Source: Xenoacremonium recifei
Lineage: Eukaryota; Ascomycota; Sordariomycetes; Hypocreales; Nectriaceae
Length of the DNA: 64,000 bases
NCBI GenBank assembly: GCA_012184525.1
Contig: WOFQ01000005.1
Span: 186,001-250,000 of the forward strand
Reading direction: 5' to 3'
Part shown: piece after piece, positions 22,230 through 34,951 of the stretch
How positions within the stretch are numbered: the stretch's first letter is position 1
Layout: each line of letters begins with the position of its first letter
Program-made: the position numbers and the translations under genes
Notes under the pieces: model-generated
Told to the model about the DNA's origin: nothing
Database searches by the model: none
Seen by the model: the letters and a program-made list of their open reading frames with translations, nothing else

Positions 22230-25200
22230 GCTGGGCTACACGGCTCTCGCGGAGAGCAACGAATATGCCGAATTGGCGATGTGAAACTGGTGAGTGGTCG
22301 AAGTGGTTGGTTTGAAGATGTCGCGGAGCGCAGTGGTCAACAGTCTCCCTGTGGCAAGCCCATGAGGAGAAGTTTCGATACAGTCAGATGTTCCTGGGTG
22401 TGAGAAAGACACGAGGAGCCAAGACCCGGGATCGTGGCTGGGCTAACAGCTGCTTTTGTTCCGTGTGGGAGGCGAGCGAAAAGGACAAGGACAAGGCGAG
22501 GGGCTGTGTAATTGCGAGAGTGAATGCAGGGCAGCCAGCCGCCTCGGGAAGCCGTGCTGAGCTGATTCGGGGGCGGCGAGACAGAGCCTCAGGACGTATG
22601 GTGATTCAGGGCTGCAGACGTCGAGATTGCCGTCAGGTGGTTTCAGGCGCCAGAGGATCGGAGCTTGGACAGCTCTATGGCTGGAGCTTCTGGCTCAGGA
22701 GAAGTATAAGACGGCTATCCCTGAAATTCGTCGGGGATGGTGATCAGGACGGGAGCGATCGCGATGGAGGTCCAGCCAGCCAGCAGCCAGCAAGCACTCA
22801 CGCAGCGCTCCTTCCTCCGAGGAACGGGAATCGGGATGGGGAAGGGAGAAGAAAAAAATGCGGCTCTGACGTAATGCCAGGAATCGTCTATCGAGGAACG
22901 GGTCAGTGCTGGAAAACCCACGGCCAGGGTAGGCCATGCCATTTATTTCTCTGCAATTAAACATACCTGGGGCGTGCGCAGCAACAAGGGTGACGATGTT
23001 GTGCAGCTGACGACGAGCGAGCGAGCTCAACAATCAAGCAAGACCTGACGTCTTCGATCGAGTCGAAGGAGACTTTGGTCCGCGCAGACAAGGGCCGAAC
23101 GACTGGATATACTTGTATGTCGAGAAGTGTCCCGCTGGGGTACGTGCTAGAATCCGCTGGAGCAGTTCTTCGTCTTCTTCTGGGATTTTTCTTAGCGGCT
23201 GCGACTAGAGACGGGCCCGTCGGGAACTGGTTTTACCTGCTGGTGGTGACTGGGGCTGGCTCTCAACACCCCTGTCACGAACAGGTTTGTTGCTGGATAG
23301 GAACTGAAAGAGTAGAGGAAAGGTCGCGGATATGGGCAGGTAAAGTACTTGGATGTCTAACAGCTGACGGCCAACGTTGACAGGGTGCTCCAATCAAACC
23401 TCCCACGTTGTTTGTCTTTTGTCACAGGCGAGTGACACCTCGGCGGCATCATCTCTCGCCAGATCTATTCCCGCGCGTCAAATCCCGTCCAACGGACTAC
23501 AGGAATCATTGTTTGCATGCACGTCGGCTCGGCTCGATCGATGCCCGTCCGTGATAATGCGCGTTGAGCCCAACGCCCGCGAGGCCGCTCACTTCGCGGG
23601 CGTTTGGCCTCACAGTGTCTCAATTGGGCGAGCCATGGCGCCCCTGGAAGAAACGTGCCGTCGATTACAGGCCTCCAGCCGTTGCGACCTTTTTTGTGCC
23701 TCCCCGCCGCCACAGACTCAGACGTGCTGGAAAACTCTTTCCATTGCATGGACGAGGCGCCCGCCGTGGTCCTGGCATTGCATCGTGGGTGGACTCCTTG
23801 CAGTGCAGAGCCTGAGCCCGGGATCTTCCTGACACGCAATGGGCTGCGGGAAATCTTTCTCATGGGGGAATTCATCCTTGCCCAGCGGCAAAGCTTCCCG
23901 CGATCTTCAGGGCAAAAAGTCGAAAAGACTTTCACTGCACCCCGCAGCCGCCGCCCAGCCCCCTGGTCGGGTCTTAGTTCCAACGTTGGTGTGGGTGTTG
24001 CGCGTCGTTAGTGAGCCAGCACCTCAACCCAACCTTGAGCCGAACCGGGGCGGCTGACTCCAGGAGTCTCAAACCGTGGCTTCAGAACGGGCCAGTGCTG
24101 GTGTGGATTTGATCGGGGCTAGTGAGAGGCCATCACAGTGTTGTCATCATCGTGAGAGTCAAACATCACATCAGGAACTCTGTCACGGGAATGCTCTCCG
24201 AATTGAGTTGTGAGGACTCAAATCATTCTTACCTGTCAGATCAGATCAAACCACCCCATGTGTGTCTACTCAGCTGCAAGTCACCACCAAACACTCCATG
24301 ATCCTCTGATACCACCATCCATCCGGCCGCAGTCACCCCTCCCTCTCCAAACGGCAATTCCCTCGGTTCTCCATTTCCCCAAGAATTGCCAGCCGGCCGG
24401 CGCCATGGATGCCGCCGCGATGATCTGATGCTGACCAACAGGTCAATGTTTAGACTCGTGATGGCAATACATGGCAGGGATATTCCGGTCTGTAGCACGT
24501 GTGCACATGTTCATTGATGTATGTCTACGTAGATGGCGTCTTGTCCTTGATCTCGCATCTCACTATGATATGTACTGAGTGACATTGCGTGTAAACAAGT
24601 TTCTGCTAAATCGATTCGTGATCTTGGAACAAGTGACGCTAGAAAGCTTCCAAGCTTCTTTCTCTCTTGTTTCCGCTGTCTCCCAAGGACTATCGAGAGC
24701 CCAACCGGCTGCACAGACAAATCCACTGGCTCCCGCCCAACTAGAATGACCTGTCACTCTCCGCAAGCTGCTCATTGATATCTCGTTAGGTCTGCCGCCT
24801 CAGTCCGGGGCCTGTCTAGGGTAGCTCCGCTTGTTCCCGGAGTGTGTTATAGCTCCTCCAGTCACGGCCGGAGAAGCTCCCTCGTGGTCTGGAGCGAGGC
24901 TTGGAGGTGCAAGTGTCTGCACTGTGCATCTTGTTACTCCCGCTGCAGGGCTAAAAGTCTCATCCCCATGCAGTCATGGTTGCTGAGGCCCAAAACAATC
25001 CCGGCCCCGGGTCGCTTGCTTGGCCCCGACATGACCCGACACAAAGGTCCGGAGCCAAGACGGCGGACCAGGGATGGCAATTTAGGCAATTCAACGTTTT
25101 GAATATGTTTTCAAGGACACATTGCTGAGGCACAGCCTCCAGAGCTAAAGAGACCGACCAGCTGTCATCCATCTCATTGATCGATGGAACGCGGCCCGAC

Positions 25201-26008
25201 CCCAAACCTCTGCTAGCCCTCAACTACCCCCCCAATGCTACCCCGCAACACCACTGATCAGGAATCCGTGAGCAATCGTGAGCTTCAGGAGTCGGAGCTC
25301 TCTTCCCGCCCACCGGATGTCTGTGTGAGCTCTCACATCCGGGATTCCTTCGGCGAGTCAAGCCCGAGAGGCCCGGCCTCGCATTTTCTGAGTAGACGTC
25401 CCACACGGCTCACAAGCGAGCCTACGAGAAGCTTCCATTGCATCGTGATACCTTCGGAGGGGCTTGACCAAGATCGGCACCACCTTGCTTGCTTGGAGAT
25501 GGGGTTATCAACATCGTCGTCTGTGCGAGCAGGGCCCAGGCCAATAGACCATGCGGTCCAGCTGTGATTCTCTGCATCGCCGGCCAACCAGACCATGGCC
25601 ACCAACTCCCGTACCGACCTGCATGATCCACGTTCCGTCTCCGTTCCCCCCTTGCGCGCGCGCGTCTGCGGAGAGTGACACCTGATGTACGGCGTATCTG
25701 GATCCGCAACGGGGCCGATTGGAGTCCGGAAAAGAAACTCATCGGAGGGTGAGATACAGGCACCTGTAGTCAACCAACCTATACTGCCTTGGATCGAGGC
25801 TGAGCAATTATCCGCATCCGCATGGTGCCACGCAAGGTTTCTTCACTGGAAACGAGATAAGGTGCGGTTATATGCCTCGGGGTTGCATGTGAAGGCTGCG
25901 TGAAAGGGGCAAAGTCTTGATATTGGTTGATGTCTGGCGGCCCGTCCCCGACAACAGGCTTCGCTGGGTATAATGTCTAATCCATTGGTGGTGGCGTGCT
26001 CAACCGGT
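22230..26008. other. Long gene-poor stretch (~3.8 kb)
   Basis: It contains the divergent-side promoter of the trehalose-complex gene and then no frame with recognisable domains. The longest (about 190 codons near 22388) is Arg/Gly/Gln-rich and resembles composition noise. A non-coding RNA or long promoter cannot be excluded by eye. Confidence 0.45.
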
Positions 26009-27657
26009 CTAGTTCCGCCAAAGCCGAACAGCCTTGTCTTTTCCTCCGCTGCCAACTCTCTTCCCATCGGGGCTCCAATCCACGGCGTAGACCTCATCTT
26101 CGTGTCCCGGCAAGTCCACGGCCAGCTTGCACGATGCCATCGACCACACCTTTAGCGTCGTATCTTTGGATGCCGTCACCAATAGCCTCGAGTCGGCAGA
26201 AAAGGCGCACTGATAAACGGGGGCCACATGTCCTCGTAGCGTGTTGATGAACTTGCCATCCCTACATCCGAGTCAGTTCGAGCCGTGATAGGATTCCGCC
26301 GTGCAGCACATACCTTGCGTTCCATACTTTGGTGTGGTTGTCCCAACCCGCGCTTGCGATGAGTCGACCGTCCGGCGAGAACGTAACGTGATTCACTTGC
26401 TTCTGATGGCCCAGCATCCTCGCCACGGGCTTGGTGCCTTGCGACGGATCCCAGAGATACATGGTGAAATCGTCGCTCGCCGAGACTAGCCGCTCTGCCA
26501 CCTCGCCTTGAATCCGTGCAGCCTTTTCGAAACGCTCCTTCGCCTTGCTGCGTCTGCCTTCCTCCGTATCTGGAATAGGGGTGTGGTCGTAGAAGGCCGT
26601 CCGCAGCGCAAAGTCGGTTGAGAGCGCGAGGTGATTTACCCAGTGCGCATGCGCCGACAGCGTATGCACTAGAGTGCCCTTCTCGGCGTTCCAGACTCGA
26701 ACCGTTTTGTCGTGGCTCGCCGTGTATACGAGGCCTGTTCCACCCCATCGCACACAGCTGACGCTGCTCTTATGTCCGGAGAGAACATGCTCAGTCCGGC
26801 CAGTATTGACAACCCACACCCGAACGGTGGCATCTTTGCTGGCGCTGGCTATCCGAGGTGTGCCATCCCTCCAAAGATGATACGGCTCCCAGGCGATGTT
26901 GGTCACCCATTTCGAATGACCGGTTAAGGGAGAACCGACGGCCTTTCCTGTTTCCGGATCCCACAATCGCACAGATTTGTCCATACTTCCCGTAGCCAGC
27001 CTTTCACCATCGGGAGACCAAGCCACGCATAAGACCCAGTGTGTATGCCCAGAAAGAGTAAACTTTGGAGTGCCCGTATCTGTGTCCCATATCCGTGCTG
27101 TCTTGTCACCGGATCCTGTTGCCAAGCGACTACTGCTCTTCGGGCTGAATTGCGCCGCAAGGATGGCTTCTCCATGTCCTGGTATTCTATGTGACATTCG
27201 AGTCACGGCCTGGACCTTGAAGACGGCCTGAGGCTCAGCACTGAGAGTCACAGTGGTCTCGAAAGGATTTTCGATTCCATGGCTGCGGAGGAGTTGCAGC
27301 AGATCGGTCGGGTACTGGTCTACGATGATGTCCGTCTCGGGGATGTGTATTCGGAAGCGGTACGGCAAGAATTCTTCTTTTTCCTTGGTTGAGATGTTAG
27401 CGCAGACTTTAGTCAAACAAAAGAAGACATACCCTTGCGAGGAGCGTGTTCAGCAGCAGCGACAGATTCTTCTCTGAGGCATCTGCAAGAGGCACTTCAA
27501 TCACGTCTGCCATCTGGTTGCCATCGCTGTCAAGGAATCGCGCCTTGAAGGACCCGGCCGGGCCTTCAGTGATCGCAGTGACATCTTGTTGGATCTGGCT
27601 TCGTTCCAAGACTTCACGCCGTTGTCGCTTCGAAGGCGGAGGCACGATGGTGGCCAT
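26009..27657 (-). CDS. Notchless/Rsa4-type WD40 ribosome assembly factor
   Basis: Three exons (27657-27433, 27383-26314, 26261-26009) with introns of 49 and 52 bp give 515 residues. Residues 1-110 hold the NLE ubiquitin-like domain (NQMADVIEVPLADASEKNLS, then EFLPYRFRIHIPETDIIVD). The rest is a WD40 propeller with repeats such as SGDKTARIWD, SMDKSVRLWD, SKDATVRVW, SHDKTVRVWN, SDDFTMYLWD and SKDTTLKVWS, ending DKAVRLWRN. In yeast, Rsa4 sits on the pre-60S particle and its NLE domain binds the MIDAS domain of the AAA-ATPase Rea1/Mdn1, driving late nucleolar-to-nucleoplasmic maturation. Length and repeat order match this family. Exon joins restore LLARKEKEEF-like continuity and RDGKFINTLRGH. Confidence 0.95.
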
Positions 27658-27972
27658 GGCGAAAAATTTATCGTGTTTTGTAGTTCAAGGATTAAAGCTG
27701 TCAGGCATGGCGGGGCAACTGGCAAAATCGCAAGAAATTTTGGCGGTGAGACTAGATTCAGAAACGCTAAAACGCCATGTCACCGCACTAACACAGAGCC
27801 TCCGGATATCTCGTACCAGTCTGTTAACCCCCATATTATCACGTATTTGCCCTTGCACCGAAGAAAAGATGACCAAACGCCGATTCCACGTCATTCATGA
27901 TATCCGTCCATTGCTAAAACTTCTTCCATCGCCAGGCCATCTTCCGTTACCGCACCATCTGAGATCTCGACT

Positions 27973-29015
27973 TTACTGTGGTTGTTGAGTTGGTCGACCA
28001 CGGATTCGCTTCGGGGGCCCTGGGTAATGCTGGAATTGGGGCACTCTAAACCCCGGATTGGGAATTGGCGTCTGCTGGCCATTCTGCGGTAGATACAGCT
28101 GCGGTTGCATCAAGGCCTGAGTTTGGGCGTCGACTTGGGCCTCATGCGGGGGGAGGGGCTGTTGCTGGACCTGAGGCTGTTGCGGCTGGCCTTGTTGCTG
28201 CGGCGGTGGCTGTTGTGGTGCTTGTCCCTGCAATGGTTGCCCCGACTGCACGGGATCAGTCGGTCGACGCGGACGAGCCCGGGGCTTGGTCCGTTTGTTG
28301 TGCTCGATCTGACGATGGCGACGATCTTGAGCTTCCTGTCTTCGCTGTCGCTGCATGTCCTCGTTCTGAACTGCGTAGATGGCGGCAATCCTCAATTGTA
28401 GTTGCGAGAGGATGCCCAGCCGTTCAGGTTGAGACATCTTGCGGTAGTCACCCTTGAACTGGTGGAATGTGTCGCCGGTGAGGCGAAGAACCTCATTAGA
28501 TACGCCCGCTATCTGGATCGCGGTCGATGTGTCTGGGTCTGGTATAGGCGCCTCGTCTGAAAATACGTCAGCATGGTCGCCAGGAAAGGATCTGGCCTCG
28601 ACTCACCTTCGAGCTCGACCTCGTTCTCGTCTTCGCTTCCACCATCTGGGGTTGGTGGTTCAGGCGTTCCCGGTTCGTGATTGTGTTGGTCGCAAGTAAT
28701 GGTCAAGACCCAGCCACCCATCGTCTTTCGGTGCACTGCCTTGGCCTTCCACGGGCAATCCGTCTTCTTGGTCGTGGTCTTGTGCTTTGTCGCCATGCAT
28801 CGATACGGTCGTCCGCCTCGGTCGCATACGAGATCGCATCGAACTATTTCGTTCCCGGGGATGTCGGCACCGCCCACCTTGCCGCGATGGGACCTGGCTT
28901 TGACAATCTTGTAGCCATCCTTTTCCATGCGATTGTTGAGTTCCTTAAAGAGTTCTTCGTAGGAGCTGAAGATGCCCGAATGGGGCACGGAGACTGCCTC
29001 GAGGATTCCGAACAT
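27973..29015 (-). CDS. FAR1-type zinc DNA-binding protein with Gln-rich tail
   Basis: Two exons (29015-28607 and 28556-27973; 50-bp intron, GTGAGT donor) give 330 residues. Residues ~15-120 form a FAR1/WRKY-GCM1-like zinc module: CDLVCDRGGRPYRC, TDCPWKAKAV and a terminal DQHNHEP with the paired His. An acidic linker follows (SEDENEVELEGE), then a coiled region rich in Arg/Gln (NEDMQRQRRQEAQDRRHRQI), a Gln/Pro tract and an AT-hook-like RIRGRP at the C-terminus. The family descends from Mutator-like transposase DNA-binding domains; no transposase core is present, so this looks like a host transcription factor. I chose the ATG of MFGILEAVSVPHS because the domain begins just after it; an in-frame ATG at 29291 would add 92 residues of low-complexity sequence. 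Confidence 0.75.
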
Positions 29016-29380
29016 TGCTGACTCGGGCGCGCGATGGGCGCGTTCGATAACGATGTGTGGATTTGGTAGTTGACCGGTGTCAGGCGTTGGCTGCGTGTCA
29101 AGGGTTGGAGAAGGTGGTGATGATTTACGCCCCGCTCGGCTCAAGTTCGGCAAATGCCTGAGCCGGGCGGATGTACGGACGGGAGCCAACAGCATCAACG
29201 CTCCTTCCCATGCAGCGCCAGACAGTTGCCGAACCTCGACAAGGCTTCTCACGGCCTTTTGCCAGTTCTCTGTAGAAAAATTCCTCATCAATCACTCATC
29301 TTTGTCCAAATGCATCGTCCGCTGTGAATCCATCTGCACTGCAAGCGCAGCAATCTTTTCAACTGGAAACGCCTGCCACC
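29016..29380. promoter_or_regulatory. Shared divergent promoter, FAR1-type gene and MSH4
   Basis: About 365 bp separate the two divergent start codons, so core promoters of both genes must lie here or in the leader. I see no strong TATA box. If the longer FAR1-type start (29291) is used, the spacer shrinks to 89 bp. Confidence 0.4.
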
Positions 29381-32213
29381 ATGTCTTCCAGAAGAAAGCT
29401 TCCTTCGGCACCGCGAAGGCCCGCTAGCCTGGCTTCTACTTACCGGGACAGTTCTATGTCTGTCGAGGCCGAAACATCGTCTAATCCGAATTTCCCAGGA
29501 TCTTCACTCTCGAGTACTAGCTTCAATCGTTTGTCTACTCTCTCGGTCTCGGCAAGCACGTCTCGTCCGTCGACTGCTCGCCCTTCAACTGCCTCGGGAC
29601 GGAGATCACGAGCGACAACGGCATCCTCAGCCTTTGGTCTCAGTGAGGCAAAGCATGTGATTTGCGCGGTAAGCGAAGCTCGAGCGGTATCACCCTCCGT
29701 TGGGGTTGCATTCATCAACATCTCTACCGGAGAGGTTGTCATTAGCCAAATTTGTGATAATCAGTCGTATGTCAAGACAATTCACAAGATCCAGATTTCC
29801 TCCCCTTCTCGTGTCATTTTCATGCCGACAGCATGCCCGCCGAATGCCCCGAGCGTGCTCTTCTCACTTGTCAATGAACTTATACCCGAAGCCCAGATTG
29901 ATACTCTAGATCGCTCCGCTTGGTCTGAGACGATGGGCCTTGAGTACTTGCATGAATTTGCGTTGAAAGATGATATTGGGCCTATCAAAGTGGCTATCCA
30001 GAGCAAGTTCTATGCCATCAGTTCCTTTTCAGCTGTGAGTTTGATCGACTCTGATATGATTTGTTTTAATACGGACCAGGCCATGAAATACGTCGAACGC
30101 AAGCTCGACATCAAATTTGTGAAGCAGTCCCTCCGAGTTCGATACCAGCCCTCTGAAGACACCATGATGATTGATATCGCTGCGATACAATCCCTCGAGA
30201 TTATGCAAAATTCTCGTAACCCAAAGTCCAAGGATTGTCTCTATGGACTCATCAACCAGACCTTGACGCCAATGGGAGCGAGAATGCTTCGCAGCAATAT
30301 TTTGCAACCCCCTACTGGGTCCGATAACTTCATCGCCCCTCGCTACGACGCCGTAACGGAATTGACAACCGTCGAGGATTTATTTCGAGGAGTCAGAAAG
30401 GGTATGATTGGTCACTCATACCCAGCGCAGTGAACTGACCACCCACAAGCCCTCAAGTTGTTCTTCGACGTGGAAAAGCTTTTGACTAAGGTAAAGGTTA
30501 CTCCGAATCACTACCTGAAAGTGCAGTGTCTAACCTCAATAGCTCATCATTGTTCCCACTGCCACGGAGGTCTACCACGTTGAGGAACAAATCAATCAAG
30601 TTCTGATGGTCAAAAGATTTGTCGAAGCGATTCCAGAGTTGCATCATGCACTTAGCCCCGCAAGAAGTGAATTGCTTCTCAAGATTCGCGACCTTTGTCA
30701 ACCTCAAATCGTTGCCCAAATTCACAGCAAGATTTGCAAAACCATTGAAGCTGATGTTACATACATGACCTCGCCACTGGACTTGCGCAACCAGCGGACG
30801 TTTGCCGTCAAATCTGGCATCAGCGGTATGCTGGACGTGGCCCGTCAGACATACAAGGAACTCACTGAATATATCCATCGGCATGTTGAGCAGCTCAATG
30901 GTATGTCATCAGTGTCTTTAGGGGTCAATACTGATCACCCGTAGAGGCGTATGGTCTCGAAGGTGTTTTGAAGTTTGACAATGGAAGAAAGTACTGGATT
31001 CGAGTGCAAGCCGCCGACTTCGAAACTCAACCTTTGCCGGAGATCCTAATCAATGCAGTCCGGAAAAAGGACAAGATTGAGTGTCAGACTCTTGATCTTG
31101 TCAAACTCAATATGCGCCTCACAGACGCTGCAAACGAGGTGGTCATCCGCAGCGATGGCGTCGTCTACGATCTGATCCAAGAACTTCGACAAGATTTGTC
31201 GCATCTCTTTCGAGCTTGCGAGTCTGTGGCGCTCCTGGACATGCTCGCTTCTTTTGCTCAAGTCACTACTACTCAGGACTACACTCGGCCTCACATTGAA
31301 AGCGCTCTTGCACTGAAAGCCGCTCGACATCCCGTCCTAAACAAAGTAAGAAATCTCATGGAAAGTCAATCATTCACTAACCCTTCAGGCCATTTTCAGC
31401 TCGTTTGTTCCAAATGATTACTACGCGACCAATCAACACTGCTTTCACATTGTCACAGGATGCAACATGAGCGGCAAGAGCACTTATATACGTTCTATCG
31501 CTCTACTGCAAGTCATGGCGCAAATCGGTTGTTTCGTTCCTGCGGAGTATGCTGCATTCCCAATCATCCACAACATCTTTGCTCGAGTATCTCTCGATGA
31601 CAATCTCGCGAGCAATTTGTCTTCGTTTGCAGTTGAGATGCGTGAAATGGCATTCATCCTTCGAAATATCGATAGGCATAGCCTTGTGGTCGTTGATGAA
31701 CTCGGCCGAGCAACAAGTACCCGGGATGGACTGGCCATTGCAATGGCCATGGCCGAAGCTCTCATTCAGAGCAAGGCGTTGGTTTGGTTCGCAACCCATT
31801 TCGCAGACCTTGCTCGTGTTCTAGGAGATCGTCCCGGCGTGCTAAATCTTCATCTAGCTGCTGATTGTGATACCACGAGCGACGGTTTGCCGAGAATTAC
31901 GATGCTCTACAAGGCTACAGCAGGTCGACTCGGCGAACACGAACACTACGGTATCGATCTCGCCCGAGCGTTGGGTATGCCACAGACCTTTATTGACAAG
32001 GCACTGGAGGTTGCCGAAGACTTGAAACATAGACGCATTACTGGTGAACAGAGTTCGGAATCCGCAAAACTTAACTCTCGACGCAAGCTCATTCTCAACT
32101 TGTACGACGCACTGAAGCAGGCTAAGGATTCCGACATGGAGGATCTCTCTGGGTACTTGCAGCGGCTGCAGGATGAGTTTACCCTGAAAATGGATGCGAT
32201 TGACAATAGATGA
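29381..32213 (+). CDS. MSH4: Meiotic MutS homologue Msh4
   Basis: Five exons (29381-30401, 30450-30490, 30543-30900, 30945-31345, 31389-32213) with introns of 43-52 bp give 881 residues. The N-terminal ~85 residues are Ser/Thr/Arg-rich. MutS connector, lever and clamp domains follow, then the ATPase: Walker A GCNMSGKST at 631-639, the NIFARVSLDDNLASNLSSF loop, Walker B VVVDELGRATST near 710, and WFATHFADL. The missing mismatch-recognition domain I and the GCNMSGKS form of Walker A fit Msh4, not Msh2/3/6. Msh4-Msh5 stabilises recombination intermediates to give crossovers in meiosis; it does not act in mismatch repair. The gene looks intact, so the lineage probably keeps meiosis. The ATG at 29381 has a good context (CCACCATGT). 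Confidence 0.93.
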
Positions 32214-32350
32214 GACGTGAAGGAGAGGATGTTCGGCATGGATTTTGTTTCAAGAATGGGACTTTGCTATGAGGCCGCTACGCGCCAGTGTAGATCATTG
32301 CTCTATATGCCGTCTCGTCATATCTTTCACTTAACAGCTTTGGCAATTGA

Positions 32351-32762
32351 ATGAGTCGTACTAAAAAGCCGTCAACGAAAGATATCCCGTACCCCTCTCG
32401 GTTGCTGAAGAAGAAGCTAAGTGGTGTGACTTTAATTCGCTGTAATGTCTTGCCGCGTGGCATGGAAGCCGTTGGGCGGGGTGTAAGCAAGCTTCCTTCG
32501 GAGCTTCGATCTCGAGGGATCATAGGCATAGACTGGCCGCCTTTTTTCACCTGACTTGAACCCAAATGAAGCTGCTGGGAATGAGATGTTAGAATATCTA
32601 GCTAGGCATTTTCCGGAAGATATGCCGTTCGATCATCTACGAATTGCAGTTAAAGAGGCTTGGGAAACTATTGATGACAGCTTCTTTATGCGACTGCTTG
32701 TATCAATGAAGGAGCGGTGTAAAGCTGTCATACGGGCTGAAGGAAGTCATATTCCTTTCTAG
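32351..32762 (+). pseudogene. Tc1/mariner-type transposase remnant (C-terminal part)
   Basis: The sequence between about 32490 and 32762 resembles the end of a Tc1/mariner DDE transposase. One frame has LRSRGIIGIDWPPF, and the next frame continues as a SPDLNPNE motif and then EAWETIDDSFFMRLL and CKAVIRAEGSHIPF. The two halves are in different frames; the break falls at a six-T run (32542-32547). No N-terminal DNA-binding domain or intact catalytic Asp region is visible, and no terminal inverted repeats were seen. It begins within 300 bp of the MSH4 stop. This is a dead relic; the family call is fairly good, the exact 5' boundary is not known. Confidence 0.65.
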
Positions 32763-33208
32763 GTAGAAGGCACTAGAAAATTGAGTGTAAGGTACATCTG
32801 AAGCCGGGAAAACAACCTCTCAGACCCCTGTTGTGTTGTGGGCCGAACTAACGAACATTATCCTTGTAAACCAAGGAGGTGCAGCGCACCGATCCACCAT
32901 GTGTACGTAAATATGACACCTACAGAGTAGTTCATCGCGGCTCGCGAGTGAACCTTCGTGACCCCTCGCCAATTGGCCACGATTACGGGTGAAGCCACGT
33001 GACAGACATTCAGTTCGGACTTCTGAGCGGGTCAACGGTTAGTCTGATGCAACGTGCACACTTCTCAAAAACTACGGCAAACGCCTCAGAATGAGCTGTA
33101 TCAGTGAAATCATCACTTCTTGTTGATTGAATGTAAAAGAGTATACTCCTCTCACCCGCACTCCAGCTCGACACATAGGCGCAGTATCCTACCCGGAAGA
33201 GTATTGCA

Positions 33209-34522
33209 CTATTTGTCGTCCACTTGATAACCATCAGCAGCGGCGTCTTTAAAATCTTCAAGAAACCTCCATCGGCTCGAATCCTTCCATCCCTTTTCCT
33301 TCCATTGGTTGACTTTCTTAGGGAAGAAATCGATGACGTCTAAAAGGCTTTTATCATGGGAAAGTATAACAAAAACATCCTCACTCGCATCAAAGGCGAT
33401 TGTCTTCTGAATAGTGGCCTCGGCAAGAGCGACATCTCGGCCTTGAGCCTGTTCCAAGTGGCCGTAGTATGGCTCTGTGCAGCTATGCTTTGGATGTATC
33501 GCTTCGAGAAGAGCGCCAGGACAGATGGTGCCCTGTAAGTGCGGTGGGTCGGAGAATGGCGAGGGCGAAACTTGGTCTGGTAGGCGTAGATATTTACTAG
33601 GTCTCAAACTGCCACAATGGTGGCAGCTATCCCCACCCATAAAGATGAATGTTGAGAGGGTAGTACGTGCTAGTGCAGTTATATGTCCAGTAGCATGCTG
33701 AAGAAGCTTAGTGTAATTCGTATGAAAGTGTGAAATAGCTTATATTATACTTACGCCTGGGGAATCTAATAAATAGAAGCTTCCATCACCAAAGAAGTCA
33801 GCAGCGCGAAGTTCTGCTACTTTGATTCCATCTGTAAAGTCGATTTCTCGAAGTTGACGTCCTCTGGTTGCACGTGGCAGCATTAGTAAGAGTTACAAAA
33901 ATATGCCTGAATCCCGGACGCAGCTACATGATACAAGACAAATGGGAAAAGGTGAACGTACACGTAGTCGCTCTCGAGGATTAACCCCTGAGGGTCAGCG
34001 GGATACCCTGGAAGGAATGTTTCTTTGAAGCCAGGGCCAACGACGAGTTCCACACTGGATGGAAAAGTAGATGGGTCGCCGGTATGATCAGTGTGCCAGT
34101 GGCTGTATTTGTGGTGATGCCATTAGTGGGGTTCCCTCATCTTGGTCGCCTTTTCCTTACCTCCAAATAATGCTATCGATGTCGGCCAATGTTACTCTGC
34201 CATCCTCTTGGAGGATCTGAGCCACGCCTTTCTTAGACTCCATGACGAGGGTATGAGTTGCTATGCCTTCCTTAACGATGGGCGGAAAAGACCCTAAGTC
34301 CGTGCGAAGACCCAAATCGAAGAGAGCCTTTTTCCCTGAAGGATGTTCAATGAGAAAAGCAAACGAAGGGCATTCCAAGTTCTCATGACCAAGCAAAGGA
34401 TCTTTCACGAAGAAATTCAAGGGACAGCGGACAAAGGTTGTAGTGTCGATAACGGATACATCTACAAGATGCTGGGAAGGAGGAATTTCTAGCTTCGCAA
34501 TGGACTCGACTTGGTTGGTCAT
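33209..34522 (-). CDS. Metallo-beta-lactamase-fold lactonase-like hydrolase
   Basis: Four exons (34522-34161, 34102-33962, 33863-33755, 33697-33209; introns 58, 98 and 57 bp) give 366 residues. All metal-binding motifs of the AHL-lactonase-type MBL fold are present once spliced: SHWHTDHTGD (His122, His124, Asp126, His127), DSPGHATGHITAL, FMGGDSCHH and ILSHDKSLL. The enzyme should be a cytosolic two-zinc hydrolase of lactones or lactams. In Fusarium, related MBL proteins open the ring of plant benzoxazolinones, but I cannot tell the substrate here. Its neighbours are a decayed Zn2Cys6 regulator and an SDR enzyme, suggesting a small detoxification or secondary-metabolite locus. An in-frame ATG at 34585 is an alternative start. 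Exon joins restore YVGRQLREIDF and DSPGHATGH. Confidence 0.83.
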
Positions 34523-34951
34523 TGTGATGGATTGAACTTGCCAACCTGAGTGATGAAGTACCGAGGAAATCTTTCGTGCGGGCAACCTAAATCTAAGGTG
34601 TAAAGCGAGGAGGATGACTAGTTGGAGGATGGTAAGCGGACTTAGTTTTTATATTTCATCTTCTGACAAGGACCTAAGTAACTCCACTTTATGTAACCTT
34701 GGGGCAGTCAAAGTCCGCCAGCCTCACACGATCAGGGACGGAGTTGAGGAGACGGGAGTTGGAAGAAGCCGAGCCAATCAAGAGGTCTACTTTCCGGGAA
34801 AGCTAATTTACATTTGCTCGACTTAAAGTATCGACGCCACCTTTTCCATTTGCCTCGTAATCGTCACATATTCTTCATCCATTACTCCGCAATAGTCGAA
34901 CGATATTCGGCTGCCACTTCCGGACTTCCTATCGGTCTCTATATCCATTCG

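Noticed and set aside
22388..22960. 190-codon frame between the trehalose-complex gene and Notchless
   Set aside because: Arg/Gly/Gln-rich, no domain, overlaps other open frames on the opposite strand.
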